Position numbers and translations under genes: made by a program. DNA of 64,000 nt from Paludibaculum fermentans_A (GTDB taxonomy: Bacteria; Acidobacteriota; Terriglobia; Bryobacterales; Bryobacteraceae). A model generated the notes under the pieces. The model was not told the DNA's origin. It saw only the letters and a list, made by a program, of their open reading frames with translations, and searched no databases. Shown piece after piece: positions 16,128 to 25,274 of this stretch. The DNA lies in NCBI RefSeq assembly GCF_051172195.1, contig NZ_JBPJAQ010000001.1, forward strand, positions 5,704,001 to 5,768,000, in the 5' to 3' direction. Numbering within the stretch: position 1 is the stretch's first letter; every line of letters begins with the position of its first letter.

Positions 16128-19100
16128 CTATTGAATGGACGAGATGGACCAGGCATCACCCTGCTTGACGAAGGTGATTGTGACCCGGTCCCGCGCAGCC
16201 GGCGGTGCGCCGTCCTTGTATCTCTGGGTCATAGTTCTGCCGCAGACAACCGAAGCCTTGGACCCTGAGATGACCGGCGCCGACTCCGGCTGCAACTGCA
16301 AATCGATCGAAACCGCGTTTTTAAATGCGGTTTTGAGAAGAGCTAGCGACTGGCTCGGAATCGATGGCCAGAGGGCACGAACCTGGTCGGCATTCTTCGC
16401 GGCGAATGCGGCAGAGTAGCGGCTCACCAGGGCCAGAATGGCCTGCTCGTCGGCTTTCGACTGTGAGGCGCCGGCGAACTTGGCCAGTTCTTCCCTGGCC
16501 TGCTGAGAGTTGGCGCCCCTCGGGTGCTTTTGCAGAAACGACTCCAAATCCGCTTTGTTCGACTTATTCAGGTTGTCCCACTCGATCTTCTCCATCGCGC
16601 GGGCAGCTTCCGCGGCAAAACGGCCGTTCGGGTACTTCTTCTGGAAAGCATCCAATGCGGCCACGTCCCTGGTGCTGCTCAGACCCGCCCATTCCACCTG
16701 TTCGATCCTGTGTCCCGCCTCCTCGGCATGCGGGCCATTCGGAAATTTCCTCCGGAACTCCTCAAGCGCGGACGTGTCGCGGCTGTTTTGCAGGGAGCCC
16801 CATTCCTGGGCCTCCACAGCGCGCGGATCGGCCGGCTTCGGAGCTTCAACGGGCGGAGGAGTAGGCGCGGCCTTGCGGATCTCCTGCATCTGGGTCTGCT
16901 CCGGCCCGAAGCGCACAGTCGAGCCTGGATCGAAGCGGCTGGCGATCTGCCTGGGCGTGAAACCGTCCTTCCGCAAATCGATCGTGTGCTCACCAGATGG
17001 CAGCCGGCCCGAATAGCGGCCATCGGCGCCCGCAAGTCCGTGTGGCCGGCCATCCACCAGGACCTCCGCGTTCGGAGCCAGTCCCGCCAGTTCCAGAGTC
17101 GCCTCCCGCGGCGTCAGCCGGAACGAGAGGCGGCGCACCTCGCCACGGTGCAGTTCTACGGACTGTTGCCCACTCGTGTCGTAACCCGGCTTCTCAACTC
17201 GAACCGTATACGATTTGGATTCCAACGGAAGCTGCAGGAGTCCGCGGCTGGTGTAGCGGCGCGAGCCCACCACGACCTCGACTTCGCCTTCATTCGTCTC
17301 GACAACCAGGGTGCCGACGTCGCGGTTGGCAGTCAGGAAGAGATTCATTGAGGGAGCGTCATGCGTCATCAGAACCAGCGGACTGCCATTGCCGACCTTC
17401 AACTCATGCGTTCCGGCTCGCAGATTCGCCACTTCCAGCGCGGGTGACTTCATCACGCCCGACGGTTTCCCATCCACCGTGACCGGCTGACCGGCGCAGT
17501 TGCACAGCAGCCGGATTTTGCCCGCAAAGCTGGCGACGGCGACGGTCTTGAGTTCGTTCGAGTTGATGAGATTGGCGAGCCCGGGCATGGCATCGGGGCG
17601 AATCTCGAAGGATAGCGAGGCATTCCCATCGGGACCGGAGATCTTCAGGGTGTGCTTGCCGGGCGCGGCTTCAGTCAGGCGGAATTGCCCGTTCTCAAGC
17701 TTGCCCGCCGGGCGATTGTCGACCTGCACTGTGGCTTCCGCCAGATTGGTGGCCAGTTCGAGGATGGGCGGCGGAGGCTCCGGAGTGGCCGCCTGTTTCG
17801 GACCTCCGGCTGCGCTGCCTTCAGTGGCCGTCTCTTTCCTCGGATGGGACATGCGCCGGATCGCGACAGTTCCACCGATCAGGGCAACTACAACCACCGC
17901 CGCCGCCGCCCAGCGAGGAATGCCGGCGATGAGCGACGCCTTTGCCGGCTCGGATCGGGGGGCCTCTTCCACGCCGGCAGACACCGCGGCCGCCAGGGGC
18001 ATGGGCTGCTTGGGTGTGGCAGGCGCGGGCGGCCCGCTCAATGGTGGTGAGGGAGCGGCCTTCGGAGGCTCGAATCCCTGTAGAGCGGCCTGGATCTGGG
18101 CGATGGCCGCCTCGGTCAACGATTTGAATTCACGATCGGCGGAGAAGGGCGCCGCCAGTAGCCGGACCTCCTCGAGGCGCGCCTGCAGCTTGCCGGGCTC
18201 CCGGACGTTGGCGGCTGTTTGCCCCAGCTTGCTCACTTTCGCCGCGGCCGCCTCACGTTCCTTCTGCCGGCGCTTTTCGGCGGCAAGTTCAGCCAGCGAC
18301 GCCAGGCTGGGCTCGTTGGGGAACTGAGCGCGGCTGCGCGCCAGGGCTTCCAGTGCTTCCTCGAAGCGGCCCTTGTCGATCAGCGTCTTGGCGGCCTTCT
18401 CCGCCTTTCGAAGTTCCTCGGCTCGTTTGTGCTGCTCCAGTTCCGCGGAGGCCTCCTGCCTGACGGCGGCCAACCGCGGATCCGGCCCTAATTCCTTGAC
18501 TGCCCGCTCGATGCGTTTGAGTGCGTCGGTGAAACTCTGCTTCTGACGTAACCGGTTAGCCTCGTCAATCGCGGCGCCGATAGCCTGGCTGAGCTCCTGC
18601 GCATGCCGGGCGGCCGTTGCTCGCTGCAGGAGTTCCGTGAGCGAGAGTTCGCCGGGAAACTCGCGCAGCCCTGCTTCCAGCGCTCGTATGGCGCCGGCGA
18701 AGTCCCCTCCATCCGTGAGAGTCCGGGCCTCGCGGCGGATCTTTTCGAGAGTGGCGGCCTGCTCCGCCTCGCGAATCTTGGACAATGCTTCGGCCAGCAA
18801 AGCAGCGACTTCCGCATCCTTGCCTTCCTCGCGGACAAACGCCTCCAGCGCCTGCCTTGCCAGAATCAGTTGCCCCGCCGCGATGGAAGATCGCGCCTGC
18901 GAGAGAGTCGTCTGCCGCCTATGTTCCCTGCGCTGCGCCTCAATCCTGGCCGCGATATCTTCGCGTTTGGCTTGCAGTGCCGGATCTTTCCCGACGGTCT
19001 GCCGCGCCTGGTCGATCCGCATCAACGCATCGGCGAACCGGCCCGCGCCGCAATACTCATCGGCCTCGCGGATGGCTGTGGCGATGGCCTCGGCCCGTTC

Positions 19101-22100
19101 GAGAGCCCGTTTCTGCTCTGCAAGCTGCACTTCGGCCGACCGCAGCAGCGCTTCCAGTTCCTTGTTGGCGGGAAAGCGTTGCAGCGCATTCCTCAAGTCC
19201 CGCGCCGCGCTGCTCCCGTCTCCTGCCTTCAATCGCGCTTCCGCTTCCCGGGCGGCCGCGGCGATCTCCGCAAGCTGCCGGCGGTTCTCGACCTCGCCTT
19301 CGACGATGCGCTGCAACTCAACCAGCAACGGCTGCCGTCCCAGTTCCTTCAGCCCCCGGTTCGCGCGGCGCAGGGCGTCCTCCAGCTTGTCCTGGCTGCG
19401 GAGGTCCTTCACGTCCTGCACCACTACCTGGATCGACTGCTGCAGCTCGGCGGCAGCCTGCGCCGCCGCGGCCTTCTGAAGCAGCGCCTCCATCTCGCCG
19501 TTGCGTGTGTGCGAGCGCAGGCCGTCTCGCAGTATCCGCTGAGCCTCGGCGAAATTCCCCTTGCCCATCTCCTGCCCGGCGCCGGCGAGAATCCTGCTGA
19601 TCTCCGCCTGCTTCCTCTGGACCTCGAGGCTTGCCGTGGCACTCTGGCGCAACTGGGCCAGAGCGGGGACGTCGGGATAGCGTGCCGTCACACCAGCAAG
19701 AACCCGGATGGCTCCTTCGAATTCACCTTTCGCGATCAAGGATCGGGCCTCGGCCTCACCATCCGCGATGGTTTTGTCGCGGCGCAGGCGTTCGGCCTCC
19801 ATTCCCAGGTCGGCGGCCATCTCTGTGACAGCTGGATGCTCGCCCCAGCGCTGGGTCCAGGCTTCGAGCTGCGATTGGGCTTCCTCATGGCGCCCCTGCG
19901 CGCGCAGCGTTCGCGCCTTTTCCAGAGCTTGCTCCAATTCCTGATTGCGCCGGTGGCCCTGCTGCGCCTCGAAGAGCAGTTTCGTCAGCGTGGCTTCGCC
20001 CGGATAGACCTTGTCGGCTTGGCCCAGAATCTGGGCAGCGCCCATGAAATCGCCCCGCCGGATCAAGCCCTGGGCCTCGGCCTCCACCGCGCGGACAGCT
20101 TCGTTCCTTTGTTGTAGCTTGAGCCCGTCCGAGAGTTCCCCTTCCAGACGTCGGAGCCGCGGGTCGGAGCTGTACTCCTTCGGCAGGGATCGCAGGAAGT
20201 CCAGGCCTTCCGAGTACCGTTCCGATTGCCGCAATTCGCCGGCCTTCGCAACCGCCTTCTCGAGCTCCCGGTTTCTCCCTTGCGCGGCCTTGTCAGCGCG
20301 TAACGCGGCCAGGCGGGCCGCAATCTGCTCCTCGCCAGGAAACGACTGGACTCCAGCTTCCAGGCTCCGTATCGCGGCGTCCAGGTCGTTGGCCTGCACC
20401 AGCGCGTTCACCTTGCCCAGCAATTGATCCAGTCTGGCCCGCTGCTGTGCCGCCGCGCGGGCTTTCGCGAGAAGCGCCTCCAACTCGGGCTCACCGGGGT
20501 ATTCAGAGCAGTTCTGCTCCAGCCGGGCGACCGCCGTCGCGGCTTGCCCGCCGGCCAGCAATCGTTCCGCCTCTCCCACGGCCGCCCTCACGGCCGCCGA
20601 CTTCTTCTGCTGTGCCTTCTCCGCTGCCAGTTGGGCCCGGATGCTCAGGAGTTCCGATTCCTGGGGATGTGCGCGGAGAGCATCCCCCACCATCTGGAGC
20701 GCCTGATCCAATGAACCCCTGCCGCGTAATGCCGCGGCCTCCTGCAACGCGCGGGCGACCTCCTGACTCTTCCGCCGGGCCTCCTGCGAGTCGCACACGG
20801 CTTTGTGGGTCTCCCTCAAAACCGCCGCGTCGGGATACAACTGGATCGCCTGATTCAGCAGTTGGATCGCCTCGGAATAGTTCTCCCGCGCGGCAAGGCC
20901 GGTGGCCTGTGCGCGAATCTTTTCCACCTCCGCCGCCCGCTGCGCGATCTGGAGCCGCTGCCTGGCGGTGGCCATGAGCGGCAGGATTTGCGAGTCGCCG
21001 GGAAACCGCGCCAGCGCTCCCTCCAGCGTCGCGATGGCCTCGCTCACACGGTCCTCACCCAGTTGCCGCTGTGCCTCCTCCACCGCCTGACGAACGGCCT
21101 GGTCCCGCTGATGCTTCGCCCAGGCAGCTTCGATCTTTGCGCGCAAATCCCCCAGCCGGGCCGCCTCGGGATGCTCGGCGAGGGCCTCGCGAGTCACATC
21201 GAGCGCTTCCTCGAAGAATCCACGGCGAAACAGGGATTCTGCTTTGGCCAGCTCTCTTTCCAGCGCCTGCTCGCGCTCCCATGCTCGCTTCGCCGCTGCC
21301 GTCTCCGCGAGTAACGACCGGATCGCCTCGCCGCGCTCCGGGAAGTCGCGCGCCCCTTGCTCCAACAGAGAAAGCGCCTGGTCAAAATTAGAGGCACTTG
21401 TGAGTTCGCGCAGACGCAGGCGCATGCGTTCGAATGCTTCTGTCTGTTGCAGCGCCTGTATTGACTGCTCGGCCTCTTCGAGCAGGGAGAGCAGCAGCGG
21501 TTCGCCGGGGAATCGCACAATGCCATGCCGGAGGAGCGGAATCGCCTTCCCCGGTCGTCCGCCCTTCATGTAGGACCGCGCGTCCTCCTCAATGCCCCGG
21601 ATCGCCTGCGTTCTGCGCTGCTGGGAGAGGGCCGCTTCCGCGTCCCGGCGCAGTTGGAGCAGCGACTCCTCGCCCGCGAACTTGTTCAGTGAGGAGTCGA
21701 TCAACTGCAAGGCCTCTGCGAGCATCTGCTTCTCAATGAGTTCCTGGCATCCCTGCACTGCCTCGCTGACGGCCGCTTTCCGCTTGTAGGCAGCCCAGGC
21801 CGCGATAGTCACGTGTAGCGTTTCCAATAGCAGGTTCTCGCCCGGGTACTGCCGGAGTCCCTCCTCCAGCCGTTCGATGGCTTGCGCGTACTGCCCTCCT
21901 TCGCGCAAGTCCACCGCATCACGTGCCGTGGCGGCCAGGAAATCCGCCTTTTGCTTCAAACGCAATTCATCGCGAATGAAGCCCAGCAGCCCTACAACTT
22001 CACGATGGTCCGGGAACTCCCTCGCCAGCCCCTCCGCCAGAACCAACGCCTCTTCCAGGCGATTCTCGCGAAGCATCTGGCGGGTAGCATCGAGATACTG

Positions 22101-23672
22101 CTGCAATCGCTGGCGATTCAGTTGCTCCTTCTTTAGAACCTGTGCCCGTTCCATCGCGGAAGCGACCTCAGGAGAGCCTGGGAACTTCGCCGACAGCTCG
22201 GTCAGAGCGGCGATTGCCTCATCGATGGATTGCATCAGAAACATCGCCTGCACGCGGCTCAGCTCGGCTTTCAGGCGCTGCGCACGGTCCCGCTCTTGCA
22301 TTTGCAGGCGAATTTCGTCCAGCAGTAGCATCGCCTCGGGATTCTCGGGGTCGCTTTCGGCGGCCTCCGAAGCGTGCTTGAAGGCGCCAGTGAGGTCGTT
22401 GTGCTCCAGGCCTTTCCTGGCGTTGGTGAGCAGTTCGGCGGCTCGGCGGCTCTGCTCCAGCAGCGAACGGGCCTGCTCTACCAACGCAATCAATTGGCTG
22501 TTGGAGGGATCCAGGGCCAGGGCGTTCTCGAACCACCGGACCGCGTCCTGGAAGCGCCTGCTTTGTAGCTCTGCGTGCCCCTTCGACCGCAGTGCGTCAA
22601 CCTCTTGCTTCAGCGCCTGCCGTCTGATGGCCTCCCGGACGTTCTCCCGCAGACGCCGCGCGCTTCGGTTTCCGGGATCGAGTTCCAGCACCTTTTTGAG
22701 GATCTTCGATGCGGCATTGAATTCGCCGCTGACAAAGTGCCCCTGCGCCTCGGACAACAGCGAAACTGCCTCTTCATATTGCAGTTCCATCATGATCGGC
22801 TCCGCGTCCAGCCTGAATTCTTCAATGGACTGGTAGCGCAGCGAACGGTCCTTCGCCATCGCCCGGTGGACAATCTCCGCCAGGGCGGGCGGCCACTCGG
22901 ACGAGTACTCTTTGAGGTTCCTGGGCTCCTGATTCATGATGGAAGCCATCACCGCTGGAGCCGTCGGACCCGAAAAGGGATGAATTCCGGTCAGTAACTC
23001 GTAGTAGATCACCCCATAGGCGAATATGTCGCAAAGTCCGTCTGTCTCGGCGCCCAGAAACTGCTCCGGCGACATATAGGGGATGCTGCCCACCAGGTAC
23101 CCCTGCTGGGTCAACCGGGTTCCCTCACCATCCACCAGGCGGGCAATCCCGAAATCCATGATCTTTACCGTCAAGTCCGGCAGCAGCATGATGTTAGCCG
23201 GCTTCACGTCCCGATGCAGCACGCCATTTGCATGCGCGCAGTGCAGACCCTCCGCCACCTGCGACATGACGTGCATCTTCTGCAGCAAGGTCAGCGAACG
23301 TTTGCGGTGGATAGCTTCGTTGAGATCCTCTCCTTCCAATAGCTCCATCACGATGTAAGCCATGCCGCGGTCTTCGCCGAAATCGTGGATCGTAACGATG
23401 TTCTTGTGATGGAGATTGCCGGCAGCGGACGCTTCGTTGCGAAACCTCGCCAGCATGGCGGCATCGGCGCTCTCGGTCAGGACTTTGATCGCGACTGGAC
23501 GCGAGACCACCGGATCGAAGGCACGGTAAACCCGCCCGAACCCGCCTCTGCCAAGCTCAGCCGCGATCTCATACTTGCCGATGCGTTCGATCGTCTCCCC
23601 CCAGAGTGCGGCGAGTCCGGTCCCAGAATAGGCTATACAAATCGCTGCCGCCCAGGAGCGATTTTTCACCAA
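16128..23672 (-). CDS. giant Ser/Thr protein kinase with long repeat array, PEGA domains and NTF2-like C-terminus
   Basis: The product has 2514 residues. The kinase domain (~31-300) is complete: GRGGFGRV loop 41-48, Lys63, HRDVKPAN 153-160, DFG 173-175 and MSPEQ. Residues ~305-1860 hold about 25 degenerate TPR-like helical repeats of roughly 55-75 residues, each with a 'ALxxLExGLxxFPGxxxL'-like core. A Pro-rich linker, one membrane segment (WAAAAVVVVALIGGTVAI, ~1920-1940), three to four PEGA-type modules (~1960-2260), three W-G/L-L repeats of a FRRKFPNG type, and an SnoaL/NTF2-like end (~2404-2514) follow. The kinase and repeats should be cytoplasmic and the PEGA part periplasmic. The start is TTG (or the next codon, GTG); an in-frame stop lies directly upstream. 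Confidence 0.88.
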   Translation of the reverse strand: MVKNRSWAAAICIAYSGTGLAALWGETIERIGKYEIAAELGRGGFGRVYRAFDPVVSRPVAIKVLTESADAAMLARFRNEASAAGNLHHKNIVTIHDFGEDRGMAYIVMELLEGEDLNEAIHRKRSLTLLQKMHVMSQVAEGLHCAHANGVLHRDVKPANIMLLPDLTVKIMDFGIARLVDGEGTRLTQQGYLVGSIPYMSPEQFLGAETDGLCDIFAYGVIYYELLTGIHPFSGPTAPAVMASIMNQEPRNLKEYSSEWPPALAEIVHRAMAKDRSLRYQSIEEFRLDAEPIMMELQYEEAVSLLSEAQGHFVSGEFNAASKILKKVLELDPGNRSARRLRENVREAIRRQALKQEVDALRSKGHAELQSRRFQDAVRWFENALALDPSNSQLIALVEQARSLLEQSRRAAELLTNARKGLEHNDLTGAFKHASEAAESDPENPEAMLLLDEIRLQMQERDRAQRLKAELSRVQAMFLMQSIDEAIAALTELSAKFPGSPEVASAMERAQVLKKEQLNRQRLQQYLDATRQMLRENRLEEALVLAEGLAREFPDHREVVGLLGFIRDELRLKQKADFLAATARDAVDLREGGQYAQAIERLEEGLRQYPGENLLLETLHVTIAAWAAYKRKAAVSEAVQGCQELIEKQMLAEALQLIDSSLNKFAGEESLLQLRRDAEAALSQQRRTQAIRGIEEDARSYMKGGRPGKAIPLLRHGIVRFPGEPLLLSLLEEAEQSIQALQQTEAFERMRLRLRELTSASNFDQALSLLEQGARDFPERGEAIRSLLAETAAAKRAWEREQALERELAKAESLFRRGFFEEALDVTREALAEHPEAARLGDLRAKIEAAWAKHQRDQAVRQAVEEAQRQLGEDRVSEAIATLEGALARFPGDSQILPLMATARQRLQIAQRAAEVEKIRAQATGLAARENYSEAIQLLNQAIQLYPDAAVLRETHKAVCDSQEARRKSQEVARALQEAAALRGRGSLDQALQMVGDALRAHPQESELLSIRAQLAAEKAQQKKSAAVRAAVGEAERLLAGGQAATAVARLEQNCSEYPGEPELEALLAKARAAAQQRARLDQLLGKVNALVQANDLDAAIRSLEAGVQSFPGEEQIAARLAALRADKAAQGRNRELEKAVAKAGELRQSERYSEGLDFLRSLPKEYSSDPRLRRLEGELSDGLKLQQRNEAVRAVEAEAQGLIRRGDFMGAAQILGQADKVYPGEATLTKLLFEAQQGHRRNQELEQALEKARTLRAQGRHEEAQSQLEAWTQRWGEHPAVTEMAADLGMEAERLRRDKTIADGEAEARSLIAKGEFEGAIRVLAGVTARYPDVPALAQLRQSATASLEVQRKQAEISRILAGAGQEMGKGNFAEAQRILRDGLRSHTRNGEMEALLQKAAAAQAAAELQQSIQVVVQDVKDLRSQDKLEDALRRANRGLKELGRQPLLVELQRIVEGEVENRRQLAEIAAAAREAEARLKAGDGSSAARDLRNALQRFPANKELEALLRSAEVQLAEQKRALERAEAIATAIREADEYCGAGRFADALMRIDQARQTVGKDPALQAKREDIAARIEAQRREHRRQTTLSQARSSIAAGQLILARQALEAFVREEGKDAEVAALLAEALSKIREAEQAATLEKIRREARTLTDGGDFAGAIRALEAGLREFPGELSLTELLQRATAARHAQELSQAIGAAIDEANRLRQKQSFTDALKRIERAVKELGPDPRLAAVRQEASAELEQHKRAEELRKAEKAAKTLIDKGRFEEALEALARSRAQFPNEPSLASLAELAAEKRRQKEREAAAAKVSKLGQTAANVREPGKLQARLEEVRLLAAPFSADREFKSLTEAAIAQIQAALQGFEPPKAAPSPPLSGPPAPATPKQPMPLAAAVSAGVEEAPRSEPAKASLIAGIPRWAAAAVVVVALIGGTVAIRRMSHPRKETATEGSAAGGPKQAATPEPPPPILELATNLAEATVQVDNRPAGKLENGQFRLTEAAPGKHTLKISGPDGNASLSFEIRPDAMPGLANLINSNELKTVAVASFAGKIRLLCNCAGQPVTVDGKPSGVMKSPALEVANLRAGTHELKVGNGSPLVLMTHDAPSMNLFLTANRDVGTLVVETNEGEVEVVVGSRRYTSRGLLQLPLESKSYTVRVEKPGYDTSGQQSVELHRGEVRRLSFRLTPREATLELAGLAPNAEVLVDGRPHGLAGADGRYSGRLPSGEHTIDLRKDGFTPRQIASRFDPGSTVRFGPEQTQMQEIRKAAPTPPPVEAPKPADPRAVEAQEWGSLQNSRDTSALEEFRRKFPNGPHAEEAGHRIEQVEWAGLSSTRDVAALDAFQKKYPNGRFAAEAARAMEKIEWDNLNKSNKADLESFLQKHPRGANSQQAREELAKFAGASQSKADEQAILALVSRYSAAFAAKNADQVRALWPSIPSQSLALLKTAFKNAVSIDLQLQPESAPVISGSKASVVCGRTMTQRYKDGAPPAARDRVTITFVKQGDAWSISSIQ

Positions 23673-24403
23673 CTATATCATTGCAGAGGTGGTTGCCATC
23701 AGTCCCGCCAGTTTCGGAGCCGGGTAGCTGTCCCCTTAACGAGAAAACCTGGATCCCTGGGCGTACCTATGCAACGTGCTGGGCGCATCGCGGAACATCC
23801 GATCCGAAATGTGGACAAAGCGTTTGGAATAAGGTGGATGACGACACTCAGGGGCCGCGCTCCAGCCAGATTGAGCAGCGTTGCCCGCCGCATCCCAGCC
23901 AGGCCAGCGGAGGGCCGCCTTTCGCGTGTGGACCGCGGGCTGGGCTAAAACTTGCCATTCGGCAATAAATGCAGAGCAAGATGTGCACTTTGCCGGTCAT
24001 TTTTGGGCGCGCGCACCCCCTCACCGGACCAGCCGCCGGCTCCGGTGAGCCTTGGCGGGGTGGGTTCCAAGAGCGGCGGCATTGGCACCAGTCTACGGGC
24101 CAGCCCTCCGTTGGACTTAACATTCCGAGGTTGCACTCGCGGAGTTCGGCGCGCACCTGCGAACATGACGCGAAACGATCAGGCGCCCTTTCCTTCGTGA
24201 AGGATATCGTCTTTCCAGGGAGAGTGGACCCAGCGTGCACCAGCTCGAAAACGCCGTGTTTTCCTGCATTCTGCGCCTATTCCCCCATCCCATGACTTTG
24301 CGCCGGAGCCGCAGAACCACTGCCTGTGGCCCGGACGGCGCAGGATGGCCCTGAGCGTGCTTCCTACAGCAGTGTCGGACTTTAACAAAGCAAAGGAAAA
24401 CCT
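23673..24403. other. 731-bp intergenic stretch with a strong hairpin
   Basis: This lies between the divergent giant kinase and BON-lipoprotein genes and should hold both promoters. No convincing gene is seen; the ORFs present have no recognisable motifs. A hairpin with 9-bp stems CTCACCGGA (24020-24028) and TCCGGTGAG (24041-24049) stands near its middle, without a following T-run. Confidence 0.4.
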
Positions 24404-24952
24404 ATGAAGACTCTCGGCTCGTCCTCACTCATTCTCGCCCTGGCCTTCGCAGGCGCGATGGCAGGTTGCTCCCCTCAAACCACGAAGTCTGTAGACGTCA
24501 CCGACAGTGTCCGAGCCTCGCTGGATCAGGCCGGCTACAAGGACGTTTCCGTGAAACAGGACAGGGAGAAGGGTGTCGTTACCCTCAGTGGCCATGTCGC
24601 ACAGGAAGCCGATAAGGCACAGGCGGAAGTCCTGGCGAAATCTCTTGCAGCCGGACAGGTTGTCGCCAATCAGATCGCGGTCCTGCCGCCTGGCGGCGAA
24701 AGCGAAGCCAAGACGATCAACTCCGACCTCGACAAAGCCATTGAAAAGAATCTCCACGCAGTCCTTGTGCAAGCCAGGCTTGAGGAGAAGGTGAAGTACT
24801 CTGTCAAGAATGGCGTAGTCACTCTCAGCGGTTCGGTGGATTCACAGGCAAGGCGCGCTCATGCGCAGAATCTGGCTGCCGCGGTGGTCAACGTTCAACA
24901 GGTCGTCAACGAGTTGCAGGTGAAGGGGCAGAAGGCCTCGTCGTCCATGTGA
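24404..24952 (+). CDS. BON-domain lipoprotein (two BON domains)
   Basis: This 182-residue protein has a lipoprotein signal ending in the lipobox AMAGC (Cys ~22), so it should be membrane-anchored in the periplasm. Two BON domains follow: VRASLDQAGYKDVSVKQDRE with GVVTLSGHV, and a second with VKNGVVTLSGSVDSQARRAH. BON domains bind phospholipid or peptidoglycan surfaces, and OsmY-like members respond to osmotic or envelope stress. The ribosome site is AAGGAAAACCT. A small membrane protein follows 60 bp later in the same direction and may share the transcript. Confidence 0.85.
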   Translation: MKTLGSSSLILALAFAGAMAGCSPQTTKSVDVTDSVRASLDQAGYKDVSVKQDREKGVVTLSGHVAQEADKAQAEVLAKSLAAGQVVANQIAVLPPGGESEAKTINSDLDKAIEKNLHAVLVQARLEEKVKYSVKNGVVTLSGSVDSQARRAHAQNLAAAVVNVQQVVNELQVKGQKASSSM

Positions 24953-25012
24953 CGCTGGACTCAGCGCAGCCCGGGCCACGCAATCACGTGTGGCAGAAAT
25001 GAGGATCGGCCT

Positions 25013-25186
25013 ATGTCGTTTGCGATCTATATGCTGGGCTTTCTGATCATGATCGGAGGGCTCATCTACGGCGCCGTCCTACTGCATGTCGCTCCGCATT
25101 GGATAGCAGTCGGTGGCCTGATCCTCCTTGGGCTGGCGATCCTAAAGGGAGTCCGATCCACACGTGGAAAAGACCCCTCCAACTAG
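25013..25186 (+). CDS. 57-residue two-helix membrane protein
   Basis: This short ORF begins MSFAIYMLGFLIMIGGLIYG and continues with HWIAVGGLILLGLAILKGV before a basic tail (RSTRGKDPSN). That gives two hydrophobic helices with a short loop. GAGG lies 8-9 nt upstream of the ATG. It is too short for a standard 60-codon threshold but has all the marks of a real gene. It follows the BON lipoprotein; a shared envelope role is inferred. No family name can be given. Confidence 0.65.
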   Translation: MSFAIYMLGFLIMIGGLIYGAVLLHVAPHWIAVGGLILLGLAILKGVRSTRGKDPSN

Positions 25187-25274
25187 CCGGATCCTCCCGG
25201 CTGCTGCACAGGCCGGAGACAGAACCATCAAGTGCCCGGCAAAATTGCAGATATATTGCAAATAGGGGCACCTG

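Noticed and set aside
18603..20117. 504-codon forward ORF opposite the giant kinase
   Set aside because: It is antisense to the kinase repeat array and has low-complexity composition typical of opposite-strand reading of Ala/Glu-rich repeats.
23848..24240. 130-codon reverse ORF between the kinase and BON-lipoprotein genes
   Set aside because: No ribosome site or motif; Cys/Pro/Arg-rich composition typical of chance ORFs in GC-rich DNA.
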